From: CAZXCQ01 sp964639275
Lineage (GTDB): Bacteria; Desulfobacterota; DSM-4660; Desulfatiglandales; Desulfatiglandaceae
Assembly: GCA_964639275.1 (NCBI GenBank)
Contig: CAZXCQ010000135.1
Location: 1-16,490, forward strand
Length of the DNA: 16,490 bases
Direction: 5' to 3'
Part shown: piece by piece, positions 7,434 to 14,535 of the stretch
Layout: every line of letters begins with the position of its first letter
How positions within the stretch are numbered: the stretch's first letter is position 1
The notes under the pieces: generated by a model
What the model was told of the DNA's origin: nothing
Database searches by the model: none
The model's input: only the letters and a program-made list of their open reading frames with translations
Program-made: the position numbers and the translations under genes

Positions 7434-7462
7434 TTGACAAAGCTTTTTTGGATGCTTAACGT
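7434..7462 (+). promoter_or_regulatory. candidate grpE-dnaK promoter
   Basis: A perfect TTGACA (7434-7439) is followed after 17 bp by TAACGT (7457-7462), a weak -10. It lies between the remnant gene and grpE and ends 33 bp before the grpE start. No CIRCE inverted repeat is present, and no clear RpoH -10 element was found, so any heat-shock control is not visible. Confidence 0.4.
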
Positions 7463-7495
7463 TTCGCATAGTTTCCGTGGGCCGAAGAGGATGAT

Positions 7496-8125
7496 GTGAG
7501 TAAGGAGGAGAGAGTGGTTCATCCTGTAATAAGAAAAGAGGAAAGAGAAGAAGACAAGGTCAAAGAGATTTCTCAGGAGGAGCCAAAGGATCAAGCGATA
7601 GAGGCTGAACCAGAACCGATTAAAGACAAAGAATTTCCTCTGGAGAAAATGACCAAGGGGGAGTTGATTGAAAAGGTCAAGGAAGTCCAGGGTCTGGCAG
7701 AAAAGAATTTTGACCTTTATATCCGCTCGCAGGCGGAGATTGAAAATATAAAAAAGAGGGCCCAAAAGGAAAAGGCCGAGATGGCCAAGTACGCAAATGA
7801 GTCGCTGATCAAGCAGTTGTTGCCGGTTGCGGACAACTTGGAAAAGGCCATCGCCCACAGCAGGGAAGGGAACCCGGTTGATTCCCTGAGGGAAGGGGTT
7901 GAGTTGACGTTGAAGGGGCTGATGGACGCGCTCAATAAGACAGGGTTGAAAGAAGTAAAGGCCATGGGTGAACCGTTTGACCCTAATTTCCATGAGGCCG
8001 TGTCAGAGCAAGAAGACAGCTCTGTCAAGACAGGCACTGTCATCCAAGAGCTTCAAAAGGGTTATCTTTTGAATGAGAGGCTCATACGGCCTTCAATGGT
8101 CGTAATCAGTAAGAACAAGGCTTAG
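7496..8125 (+). CDS. grpE: nucleotide exchange factor GrpE
   Basis: GrpE is the dimeric co-chaperone that releases ADP from DnaK. The 209-aa product has a very acidic, probably disordered N-terminus (1-50), a long helix (about 52-105) with ENIKKRAQKEKAEMAKYA matching the GrpE coiled coil, then LPVADNLEKAI, and a C-terminal beta domain with MGEPFDPNFHEAVS (157-170) and KGYLLNERLIRPSMVVISK. The GTG at 7496 is used: AAGAGG (7485-7490) is 5 nt upstream, and the ATGs at 7491 and 7494 are immediately blocked by stops in their frames. dnaK follows after 106 bp, so the pair is probably co-transcribed. The usual hrcA upstream partner is absent. Confidence 0.96.
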   Translation: MSKEERVVHPVIRKEEREEDKVKEISQEEPKDQAIEAEPEPIKDKEFPLEKMTKGELIEKVKEVQGLAEKNFDLYIRSQAEIENIKKRAQKEKAEMAKYANESLIKQLLPVADNLEKAIAHSREGNPVDSLREGVELTLKGLMDALNKTGLKEVKAMGEPFDPNFHEAVSEQEDSSVKTGTVIQELQKGYLLNERLIRPSMVVISKNKA

Positions 8126-8163
8126 CGTGAAAGGGCATACTTCATCGATCATACAATAAGAGC

Positions 8164-8191
8164 GATGCAGGATGGTATTGTGAGCTGCATC
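8164..8191 (+). other. intergenic hairpin between grpE and dnaK
   Basis: GATGCAG (8164-8170) and CTGCATC (8185-8191) form a perfect 7-bp stem with a 14-nt loop. No T-tract follows, so it is unlikely to be an intrinsic terminator. It could be an mRNA-processing or stability site that separates grpE from dnaK expression, but that is inference. Confidence 0.35.
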
Positions 8192-8231
8192 TTAAGGGTT
8201 ATAAAAGTCGTGGTGTCAAGGAGGCGAAGAG

Positions 8232-10136
8232 ATGGGAAAAACTATAGGGATTGATCTCGGGACAACCAATTCATGTGTGGCCGTCATGGAGGGCGGGGAT
8301 CCCGTGGTCATTGCAAATGCAGAGGGAAGCAGGACTACCCCTTCAATGGTGGCCTTTACCGATAACAACGAGCGACTGGTAGGCCAGACCGCAAAGCGAC
8401 AGGCGGTGACCAATCCCGAGAACACGGTTTTTGCAGTCAAGAGACTTATCGGAAGGAAATATGATTCAGCTGAGGTTCAGAGGGATATCAAAGTCCTCCC
8501 ATACAAAATCGGGAAGGCGTCCAACGGAGATGCCAATGTTAGGATCAAAGGTAAGGATTACAGTCCTGCTGAGATATCTGCGATGATATTGCAGAAGATG
8601 AGAGAGACCGCAGAGGATTATCTTGGAGAGAAGGTCACCGAAGCAGTTATCACGGTACCGGCATACTTTAATGACAGCCAGAGACAAGCCACCAAAGATG
8701 CGGGTCGAATTGCAGGGCTAAAGGTGGAAAGGATCATCAATGAGCCGACGGCAGCGTCCCTTGCCTATGGCATGGACAAAAAGGGAGACAGAAAGATCGC
8801 GGTCTTTGACCTGGGGGGGGGCACCTTTGACATATCTATTCTGGAGATCGGGGAAGGCGTGTTTGAGGTAAAATCGACCAATGGTGATACACACCTGGGC
8901 GGTGAGGATTTTGATCTTCGGATAGTCGATTATCTGGCGAATGAATTTAGAAAGGACCAGGGCATTGATCTGCGAAATGACAAAATGGCCTTGCAGAGGC
9001 TAAAAGAGGGGGCGGAAAAGGCCAAGGTGGAACTATCCGGCTCGATGGAGACGGACGTGAATCTGCCCTTTATTACGGCGGATGCCAGCGGTCCCAAACA
9101 CCTCAATATCAAGCTGTCGCGTGCCAAACTGGAGGCCTTGGTGGATGATCTGATTGAAAAGGTGAAGGCCCCCTGTAGGACAGCCATAAGTGATGCAGGA
9201 ATTAAGACCAGTGATATTGATGAGGTGATCTTGGTGGGCGGCATGACCAGGATGCCCAAGGTCCAGGCAAAGGTCAAAGAGATCTTTAGTAAGGATCCAA
9301 GCAAAGGGGTAAACCCGGACGAGGTGGTTGCCATCGGTGCGGCCATTCAGGCCGGTGTGTTAAAGGGTGATGTCAAGGACGTGCTTCTTCTGGACGTAAC
9401 TCCCCTCTCCCTGGGTATTGAGACCCTGGGTGGCGTATTTACAAAACTGATCGAAAAGAACACCACTATCCCCACCAAGAAGAGCCAGATCTTCTCAACG
9501 GCCGCGGACAACCAGCCTGCGGTTGAGATCCATGTGCTCCAAGGGGAGCGGGAGATGGCTGCCAATAACAAGACCCTTGGACGGTTCCAGCTGGTGGGCA
9601 TACCACCTGCACCAAGGGGTATGCCCCAGATTGAAGTGACCTTTGATATTGACGCCAATGGGATTGTGAATGTTTCAGCAAAGGATATGGGGACAGGGAA
9701 GGAACAGTCCATCAAGATTACCGCTTCAAGTGGCCTTAGTGAGGAAGAAATAAACAGGCTTGTAAAAGATGCCGAAATGCATGCTGAAGAAGACAAAAAG
9801 AAGCGGGAACTGATCGATGCACGGAATATGGCGGACTCCCTTATCTACTCAACCGAGAAATCGATCAAGGAGGTGGGAGATAAGCTGGATCAGTCCACAA
9901 AGGGGGATATCGAACAGGCCATCACAAATCTGAAGCAGGCCATGGAAGGGGATGACACCGGGGAAATCAAGCGTCTTACAGAAGAGCTGACCCAGGCATC
10001 CCACAAGCTCGCCGAGGCCATGTACACCCGGGCCACCCAACAGGAGGCCCAGGCCGGGGCCGGTGCTGGATCTTCTGCCGGGTCTTCAGGCGACGAGGAC
10101 GTTGTTGATGCGGATTTTGAGGAAGTCCAGAAGTGA
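8232..10136 (+). CDS. dnaK: molecular chaperone DnaK (Hsp70)
   Basis: A 634-aa Hsp70 of normal length that binds unfolded segments in an ATP-controlled cycle with GrpE and DnaJ and feeds ClpB. The nucleotide-binding domain has GIDLGTTNSCVAV (6-18), PAYFNDSQRQAT, VFDLGGGTFDISIL (191-204) and VILVGGMTRMPKVQ. The interdomain linker DVLLLDVTP is at 383-391, followed by the beta-sandwich substrate domain, the helical lid and a flexible Gly/Ala/Ser tail ending in the typical acidic DEDVVDADFEEVQK. AAGGAGG (8218-8224), 7 nt before the ATG, is an excellent ribosome site. Codons for the GGG motif create a run of nine G (8813-8821). No dnaJ follows; instead the next gene overlaps the stop by 4 bp (GTGA). 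Confidence 0.99.
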   Translation: MGKTIGIDLGTTNSCVAVMEGGDPVVIANAEGSRTTPSMVAFTDNNERLVGQTAKRQAVTNPENTVFAVKRLIGRKYDSAEVQRDIKVLPYKIGKASNGDANVRIKGKDYSPAEISAMILQKMRETAEDYLGEKVTEAVITVPAYFNDSQRQATKDAGRIAGLKVERIINEPTAASLAYGMDKKGDRKIAVFDLGGGTFDISILEIGEGVFEVKSTNGDTHLGGEDFDLRIVDYLANEFRKDQGIDLRNDKMALQRLKEGAEKAKVELSGSMETDVNLPFITADASGPKHLNIKLSRAKLEALVDDLIEKVKAPCRTAISDAGIKTSDIDEVILVGGMTRMPKVQAKVKEIFSKDPSKGVNPDEVVAIGAAIQAGVLKGDVKDVLLLDVTPLSLGIETLGGVFTKLIEKNTTIPTKKSQIFSTAADNQPAVEIHVLQGEREMAANNKTLGRFQLVGIPPAPRGMPQIEVTFDIDANGIVNVSAKDMGTGKEQSIKITASSGLSEEEINRLVKDAEMHAEEDKKKRELIDARNMADSLIYSTEKSIKEVGDKLDQSTKGDIEQAITNLKQAMEGDDTGEIKRLTEELTQASHKLAEAMYTRATQQEAQAGAGAGSSAGSSGDEDVVDADFEEVQK

Positions 10137-12097
10137 TCGTTAGATCCCTTTTTTCCAATATGGCTATCCCCGCCCTGGTGGCGGGGGTAGCCTTTTTTTT
10201 GGCCGGGTGCCAGCCCAAGGCCCCGCCGCCGGTCAAAGTTGAGGTAAAAGAGGAGGTCCCGCCAGATCTTTTCTCACAGGCAGAATCCCACAGGGTGCGG
10301 GGGGAGCTTGCCGAGGCACTAAAGACCTATCAATTATATCTTGAACAAGAACCGACGGGCAAGGAGGTGCCCTATGTACTTGCCCGGATGGCGGAGATAT
10401 ATCTTGACAGCGGACAATACGATAGGTGGCTCGAAGTCTTGGAAAGGATTTCCGAGGCATATCCTGGCTATCGTGAACTGCCCTGGTTAGAGCACAGAGC
10501 CGTAATGACCCTGTACCGCTTGGGCGAATACAGACGCACCATAGATGAGGCCATGGAATGGCTTGATAGATATCCCCGGCACCCCTCGAAGGGGGATGTG
10601 CTGTCCGTACTGGGGGAGAGCTATCTGGCACTGGGTGAACGACCCCAGGCCTTTTACTGGTTGCTCAGGGCCAAGGGGGAGTCGCCGAATGACCTTCAAA
10701 GGCAGGCGGGGTTAGACGAAAAGCTCGGCCGGGTGATAAAGACCAGCCGGAGTGAGGGAGAGCTAGAAAAACTTGCTGGATATGGCGAGGGGACCGTTTT
10801 TGCGCCGGAAATCCACTACCGGTTGGCCCGTATTTATTTAGAAAGGGATGAGATTGAAAAGGCCCGAGAGGCAACCCTGTCTCTGGTACGATCGACGCAG
10901 GATCAGTTCTGGGTCTTGCTTGGTCGGCAAATACTGGAGCGGATCCAGGGTGAGATGTCGGTCAGAAGGGGTGTGATAGGGTGTCTCTTGCCTTTGAGTG
11001 GACCTTTTGCCATCTATGGGGAAGAGGTCCTGAACGGGATCCAGCTTGGGATGGGAACGAGTGGTGGATGGGATGGCCCGATCAAGGAGTTGGTCGTAAA
11101 GGATACCAAAGGCAAACCCGAAGATGCCTTGGCGGGACTGGAAGAGCTGGTCAAAGAGGAAAAGGTAATGGCGATTATCGGTCCACTTTCCAGCAGGACC
11201 GCTGTTGCCACTGCCAAAGGGGCGCAGACACTGGGTGTCCCTATGATTGCCCTTACCCAGAAGGAGGGGGTTGTGGAGGAGGGAGACATGGTATTTCGCA
11301 ATTTCCTCACACCCTCGCAGGAGGTCAAAGGGCTTCTCGACACTGCCATAGGTGAGATGGGTATAAAACGATTTGCGATCCTCTATCCCGAAAACAACTA
11401 CGGCCGGTATTTGACAGATCTCTTTTGGGATGGAACGGATCGGATGGGCGCAAGGGTAACGGCGGTGGAGTCATATGATCCGGGTGATACCGATTTTGCC
11501 GACCAGATAAAGAAGATAACGGGTCTTTATGGGCCAAGGCCCGAATCTGTGCTCAGGAGGCTTGAGGAGGAGAGGCCCCCGGAAGCGGAAGAAAGCGAGC
11601 TATCCCCGGACAGCCCTGAGCCCATTGTAGATTTTGAGGCGATCTTTATACCGGATAACTACCAGAGGGTGGCTATGATAGCCCCCCAGCTGGTCTTTCA
11701 CGATGTCGTGGATGTGGTATTGTTGGGGACAAGCCTGTGGCAGTCACCCAAGCTGCTGGAGATCGCAGGGGATTATATCCAGGGTGCTATTTTTCCATCG
11801 GGTTTTGTTGAAAACTCCCCGGAGCCTGGCGCCATGGCATTTGTGGAGCGCTACCGGGAAAACTTTGATTCAGCCCCGGGAGTCCTGGCGGCCACCGGTT
11901 ATGATACGGTTAGACTCCTGAAAGAGGTGATGTCCGAGCAGGATATTCGAACCCGGAGCGACCTCCAGAAGGCACTGCTGACTCGGGCCGATTTTCGGGG
12001 TGTAACCGGGCCAACATCATTTGATCTCCAGGGAGAAGTGTCAAAAAAACCGCTGCTCCTGACCATTTCCGGCAACCAGATGATCCCCTATCATTAG
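10133..12097 (+). CDS. lipoprotein with TPR-like repeats and periplasmic-binding-protein fold (PBP-activator/LppC type)
   Basis: A 654-aa predicted envelope lipoprotein. Arg4, a hydrophobic core and the lipobox FFLAGC place the lipidated cysteine at residue 26; Gln at +2 fits outer-membrane sorting. Residues about 45-270 contain TPR-like helical repeats such as ELAEALKTYQLYLEQEP. Residues about 279-654 resemble a type 1 periplasmic-binding protein (GVIGCLLPLSGPFAIYGEEV, AIIGPLSSRTAVA, AILYPENNYGRYL, GYDTVRLLKEVM). This order matches the LpoA/LppC family, whose E. coli member activates PBP1A; a branched-chain amino-acid binding role is the alternative. An acidic insert (about 468-500) interrupts the second lobe. 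The GTG start overlaps the dnaK stop and has GGAAG (10121-10125) 7 nt upstream. The ATG at 10160 lacks a ribosome site and any basic n-region residue. A terminator lies within its signal-peptide codons. Confidence 0.85.
   Translation: MIVRSLFSNMAIPALVAGVAFFLAGCQPKAPPPVKVEVKEEVPPDLFSQAESHRVRGELAEALKTYQLYLEQEPTGKEVPYVLARMAEIYLDSGQYDRWLEVLERISEAYPGYRELPWLEHRAVMTLYRLGEYRRTIDEAMEWLDRYPRHPSKGDVLSVLGESYLALGERPQAFYWLLRAKGESPNDLQRQAGLDEKLGRVIKTSRSEGELEKLAGYGEGTVFAPEIHYRLARIYLERDEIEKAREATLSLVRSTQDQFWVLLGRQILERIQGEMSVRRGVIGCLLPLSGPFAIYGEEVLNGIQLGMGTSGGWDGPIKELVVKDTKGKPEDALAGLEELVKEEKVMAIIGPLSSRTAVATAKGAQTLGVPMIALTQKEGVVEEGDMVFRNFLTPSQEVKGLLDTAIGEMGIKRFAILYPENNYGRYLTDLFWDGTDRMGARVTAVESYDPGDTDFADQIKKITGLYGPRPESVLRRLEEERPPEAEESELSPDSPEPIVDFEAIFIPDNYQRVAMIAPQLVFHDVVDVVLLGTSLWQSPKLLEIAGDYIQGAIFPSGFVENSPEPGAMAFVERYRENFDSAPGVLAATGYDTVRLLKEVMSEQDIRTRSDLQKALLTRADFRGVTGPTSFDLQGEVSKKPLLLTISGNQMIPYH
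10162..10200 (+). terminator. intrinsic terminator after dnaK, inside the next gene's signal-peptide codons
   Basis: A 13-bp stem (10162-10174 with 10180-10192, one G-T pair, GC-rich) with a 5-nt loop CTGGT is followed at once by eight T (10193-10200). It begins 26 bp after the dnaK stop. The stem encodes AIPALVAGVA and the T-tract FFL of the downstream lipoprotein signal peptide. On the minus strand no T-tract follows, so it acts only on plus-strand transcription. Confidence 0.85.
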
Positions 12098-12152
12098 TTC
12101 CTTACCATCAAAACCGGCCACTTCTCAACAAGTTTGGGAGCCAGTGGATTCC

Positions 12153-12171
12153 CCCCTGTTCAGGCCAGGGG
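12153..12171. other. small hairpin in the convergent spacer
   Basis: CCCCTG (12153-12158) pairs with CAGGGG (12166-12171) around a 7-nt loop in the 95-bp spacer between the ends of the lipoprotein gene and tatC. No T-tract follows on either strand, so it is at best a weak or factor-assisted terminator. Confidence 0.3.
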
Positions 12172-12192
12172 CAGGCTCTTTGCAGGTTATTC

Positions 12193-12978
12193 TTAATCTT
12201 CTGGTTTATCGGGGTTCGCGGCCTCCGGGGCATCGCCCGTATCTTCCACATCCTCTTGTTTTTTCTTCCGGGCAAGCCTGGAAACCAGGATCCCGATCTC
12301 ATACAAGAGGATCAGCGGCCCTGCCATCATCACCTGTGTGACCACATCGGGGGGGGTCAAAATGGCCCCAAAGATAAATGCCAGGAGTATGGCATATTTG
12401 CGTTTTTTTGCCAAGAACTCTGGGGTTACAACCCCAATCTTTGTTAAAAAAAAGATGACTACCGGTAGCTCAAAGATGATGCCAAAGGCAAAGAGCAGCT
12501 TTATTGAAAAGGAAAAATACTGTTTCACCGAGGGGAGGGCCTTTACATACTCATTGGCAAACCCCATAAAAAACTTGAAGCCAAAGGGAAAGACGACAAA
12601 GTAGCCAAAAAGCGCCCCTCCCACAAAAAGGAGCGTTGACGATACAACAAAGGGGACCGCATACCTCTTTTCTTTCTGGTACAGGCCCGGGGAGACAAAC
12701 AGCCAGAGCTGGTAAAAGATAAAGGGGGCCGCCCCCAAGACCCCCGCGACAAAGGCCACCTTTAGATAGGCAAAGAACATCTCCGGGAGGTTGGTGAAAA
12801 TGAGCTTATCACCCGCCGGCATGACCCGCCTGAGCGGGAGGATCAGCAATTGGAAGAGACGTTCTGAGAATATATAGGCGATGACAAAAGCGACACCCAC
12901 AGAAATGGCACAGGCAATAAGCCTCTTGCGCAACTCCTCAAGATGACTCATAAAGGGTTGTTTTTCGTTACTGTTCAT
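12193..12978 (-). CDS. tatC: Sec-independent (twin-arginine) translocase subunit TatC
   Basis: TatC is the inner-membrane receptor that recognises twin-arginine signal peptides and, with TatA/B, exports folded proteins. The 261-aa product shows the N-terminal motif SHLEELRKRL, six hydrophobic segments, the conserved LWLFVSPGLYQKEKR loop after the second segment, and a charged C-terminal tail. The frame extends to an ATG at 12996, but the ATG at 12978 is favoured: it has AAGG 6 nt upstream and gives the usual short cytoplasmic N-terminus. It then overlaps the end of tatB by 11 bp, indicating translational coupling. It is the last gene of the minus-strand operon. No clear terminator follows. 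Confidence 0.95.
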   Translation of the reverse strand: MNSNEKQPFMSHLEELRKRLIACAISVGVAFVIAYIFSERLFQLLILPLRRVMPAGDKLIFTNLPEMFFAYLKVAFVAGVLGAAPFIFYQLWLFVSPGLYQKEKRYAVPFVVSSTLLFVGGALFGYFVVFPFGFKFFMGFANEYVKALPSVKQYFSFSIKLLFAFGIIFELPVVIFFLTKIGVVTPEFLAKKRKYAILLAFIFGAILTPPDVVTQVMMAGPLILLYEIGILVSRLARKKKQEDVEDTGDAPEAANPDKPED

Positions 12979-13354
12979 TGTCGGCCTTTTTCTCATTGGG
13001 ATGTTCTGTATGACTCAGCTTTTCTTCATCCTTCTGGGGTTCGCTTTTGGCCCTTTCGTAGTCGTCCAGCATCTCGTCAAAGTCCTCGTATCTCTGGCCC
13101 TTTTCTTGGGTGGATGTGACAGGCGCCAGGTCGAGAGGCTCTTTCAATCCACTGATGGAATCGACCAGATCCTCTTTTGCGGCCTTTAGTTCCTCATCCA
13201 CATTCAGGCTTTCTTTGATTTCCTGGGTGGCCTTTCTAAATTCCGCCATCCCTCTGCCAAGGGCCTTTGCCAGGTCGGGCAGTTTTTTCGGACCGATGAC
13301 AATCAGGGCGATAACCATGATAATGATCAATTCTGGCATTCCGATGCCAAACAT
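12968..13354 (-). CDS. tatB: Tat translocase subunit TatB (TatA/B family)
   Basis: A 128-aa single-span inner-membrane protein. MFGIGMPELIIIMVIALIVI is the short N-terminal transmembrane helix with a Glu at position 8, followed by the GPKKLPDLAKALGRG hinge and amphipathic helix and a long acidic, hydrophilic tail (about 50-128). Glu8, the Pro-containing hinge and the tail length favour TatB over TatA, but in lineages with one TatA/B protein it could serve both roles; no second tatA-like gene is in the window. GGAGG lies 5 nt before the ATG. Its stop lies inside the start of tatC. The two genes form a translocase pair at the end of the operon. Confidence 0.88.
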   Translation of the reverse strand: MFGIGMPELIIIMVIALIVIGPKKLPDLAKALGRGMAEFRKATQEIKESLNVDEELKAAKEDLVDSISGLKEPLDLAPVTSTQEKGQRYEDFDEMLDDYERAKSEPQKDEEKLSHTEHPNEKKADNEQ

Positions 13355-13403
13355 CTTTTCCTCCAGAGCCGGTCAGAGGGCCGGACGTTGAGATTGTTAA
13401 GGC

Positions 13404-13865
13404 CTAAAGCTCAATCATCAAGGCCTTTTCGTCACAGTCGGGGAATTTTGGGCATTTGAGGCAATCGGCCCATATCTTGTGGGGCAGTGCCGATTTTCCC
13501 ACCTCCCGAAACCCGAGCCTTGTAAAAAACTCAGGGACATAGGTGAGGGTAAAGACCTTTTCAAGACCCAGATTGCGGGCCTCTTCAAGACATGCCTCAA
13601 CAAGCTGGGAACCCAGGCCTCTTCCCTGGTGGGCCTCGGCCACTGCCAGGGATTTGATCTCGGCCAAGTCCTCCCAGCATACCCCCAGTGCGCATACCCC
13701 TTGAACCGAATTGGTCTGATAGCCGATCTCCAGGACAAAAAAATCCCTCAGGTGATCGTAGAGTTCACTCAGTGATCGCGGTAAAAGCAGACCCCTATCT
13801 GCATAATGATTCAGGATTCCGTGAACGGCCTTAACATCCCCTGTAACCGCTTTTCTGATAGACAT
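13404..13865 (-). CDS. argA: GNAT N-acetyltransferase, probable short-form N-acetylglutamate synthase
   Basis: A 153-aa GNAT-fold acetyltransferase. The acetyl-CoA binding motif QGRGLGSQLV is at 80-89, preceded by EIKSLAVAEAHQ and followed by LTYVPEFFTRLGF, which is typical for the fold. The C-terminal CLKCPKFPDCDEKAL carries a cysteine cluster (Cys135, Cys138, Cys144). From memory this tail marks the stand-alone synthases that acetylate glutamate for arginine synthesis, lacking the kinase-like domain of E. coli ArgA. A place in one operon with argS supports an arginine link. GGGGAG lies 6 nt before the ATG, and the gene starts 12 bp after the SPOR gene stop. Substrate is inferred; another small-molecule acetyltransferase is possible. 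Confidence 0.8.
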   Translation of the reverse strand: MSIRKAVTGDVKAVHGILNHYADRGLLLPRSLSELYDHLRDFFVLEIGYQTNSVQGVCALGVCWEDLAEIKSLAVAEAHQGRGLGSQLVEACLEEARNLGLEKVFTLTYVPEFFTRLGFREVGKSALPHKIWADCLKCPKFPDCDEKALMIEL

Positions 13866-13877
13866 GGCGATCTCCCC

Positions 13878-14519
13878 TTATCGATTTACCCGGATCAAAA
13901 ACCCATCCATTTTTTCCTCCTTGGCCAAGAGGTCCTTATAGCGATCGGCCTCTTCCCTGGTCTTGAATATGCCGCATCTGATACGGTAGTAGATCTTTCC
14001 CTTTACATGGACCTTATAAGAATAGACGGGGTATCCCCGATCAGTCAATCGCGCTATCATCGTGGCCGCCTGGGTTTCACTTTCAAGCGAGGCCAACTGG
14101 AGGGCATATGTCCCCCCGGTCGGGGGTGAGCCTGTCTTTTTATCCTGGCCCTCAGAGGGTCTTTTTTGGACCCTCGAGTCTGTGGCGCTTTGATGATCCT
14201 TTCTGGGGATTTCCTTTCTCTTGGTCGACAGTTCATCGTAGAACTCCAATCTGGGCTCCCCATTGGTCTGGTTTACTCGTTCAAGGTCGACAGGTTCCTT
14301 TCTGCTGAGTATGTTTTGCAATCTGACGATTTGTAACTTCAATTCGGTCAGGGCACCAACCCCTTCGGGGAAAACGCCGCGACCCACCAGGATGCCCAGT
14401 ACAAATATCCAGGCCAGGAAAAAAAACATGCCCGTGCCCCAAAAAAGCAGTGAGGCGCGCGAGAATTCAAAGTGATACCGCTTACCCTTTCTGGTGGTCT
14501 TACTTCCTTGGGGGGGCAT
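13878..14519 (-). CDS. SPOR-domain membrane protein
   Basis: A 213-aa bitopic inner-membrane protein predicted to bind denuded peptidoglycan glycan in the periplasm. It has a basic cytoplasmic N-terminus, one transmembrane helix (about 23-45, rich in Phe, Leu and Gly), a hydrophilic low-complexity linker (about 60-135), and a C-terminal SPOR domain (about 137-211) with TYALQLASLESETQA, LTDRGYPVY and YYRIRCGIFKTREEA. The arrangement resembles FtsN/DedD-like proteins, but no FtsN-specific segment is recognised. The frame is open to an ATG at 14564 inside argS without a ribosome site. The ATG at 14519 follows GAGGAG unusually closely (2 nt) and lies 16 bp after the argS stop, so it is preferred, with some doubt. 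Confidence 0.85.
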   Translation of the reverse strand: MPPQGSKTTRKGKRYHFEFSRASLLFWGTGMFFFLAWIFVLGILVGRGVFPEGVGALTELKLQIVRLQNILSRKEPVDLERVNQTNGEPRLEFYDELSTKRKEIPRKDHQSATDSRVQKRPSEGQDKKTGSPPTGGTYALQLASLESETQAATMIARLTDRGYPVYSYKVHVKGKIYYRIRCGIFKTREEADRYKDLLAKEEKMDGFLIRVNR

Positions 14520-14535
14520 AACTCCTCGGCGCTCT

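Noticed and set aside
7364..7993. 209-codon open frame on the minus strand across grpE
   Set aside because: It lies opposite the clear grpE coding frame; its Leu/Phe-rich composition is the expected antisense of Lys/Glu-rich codons.
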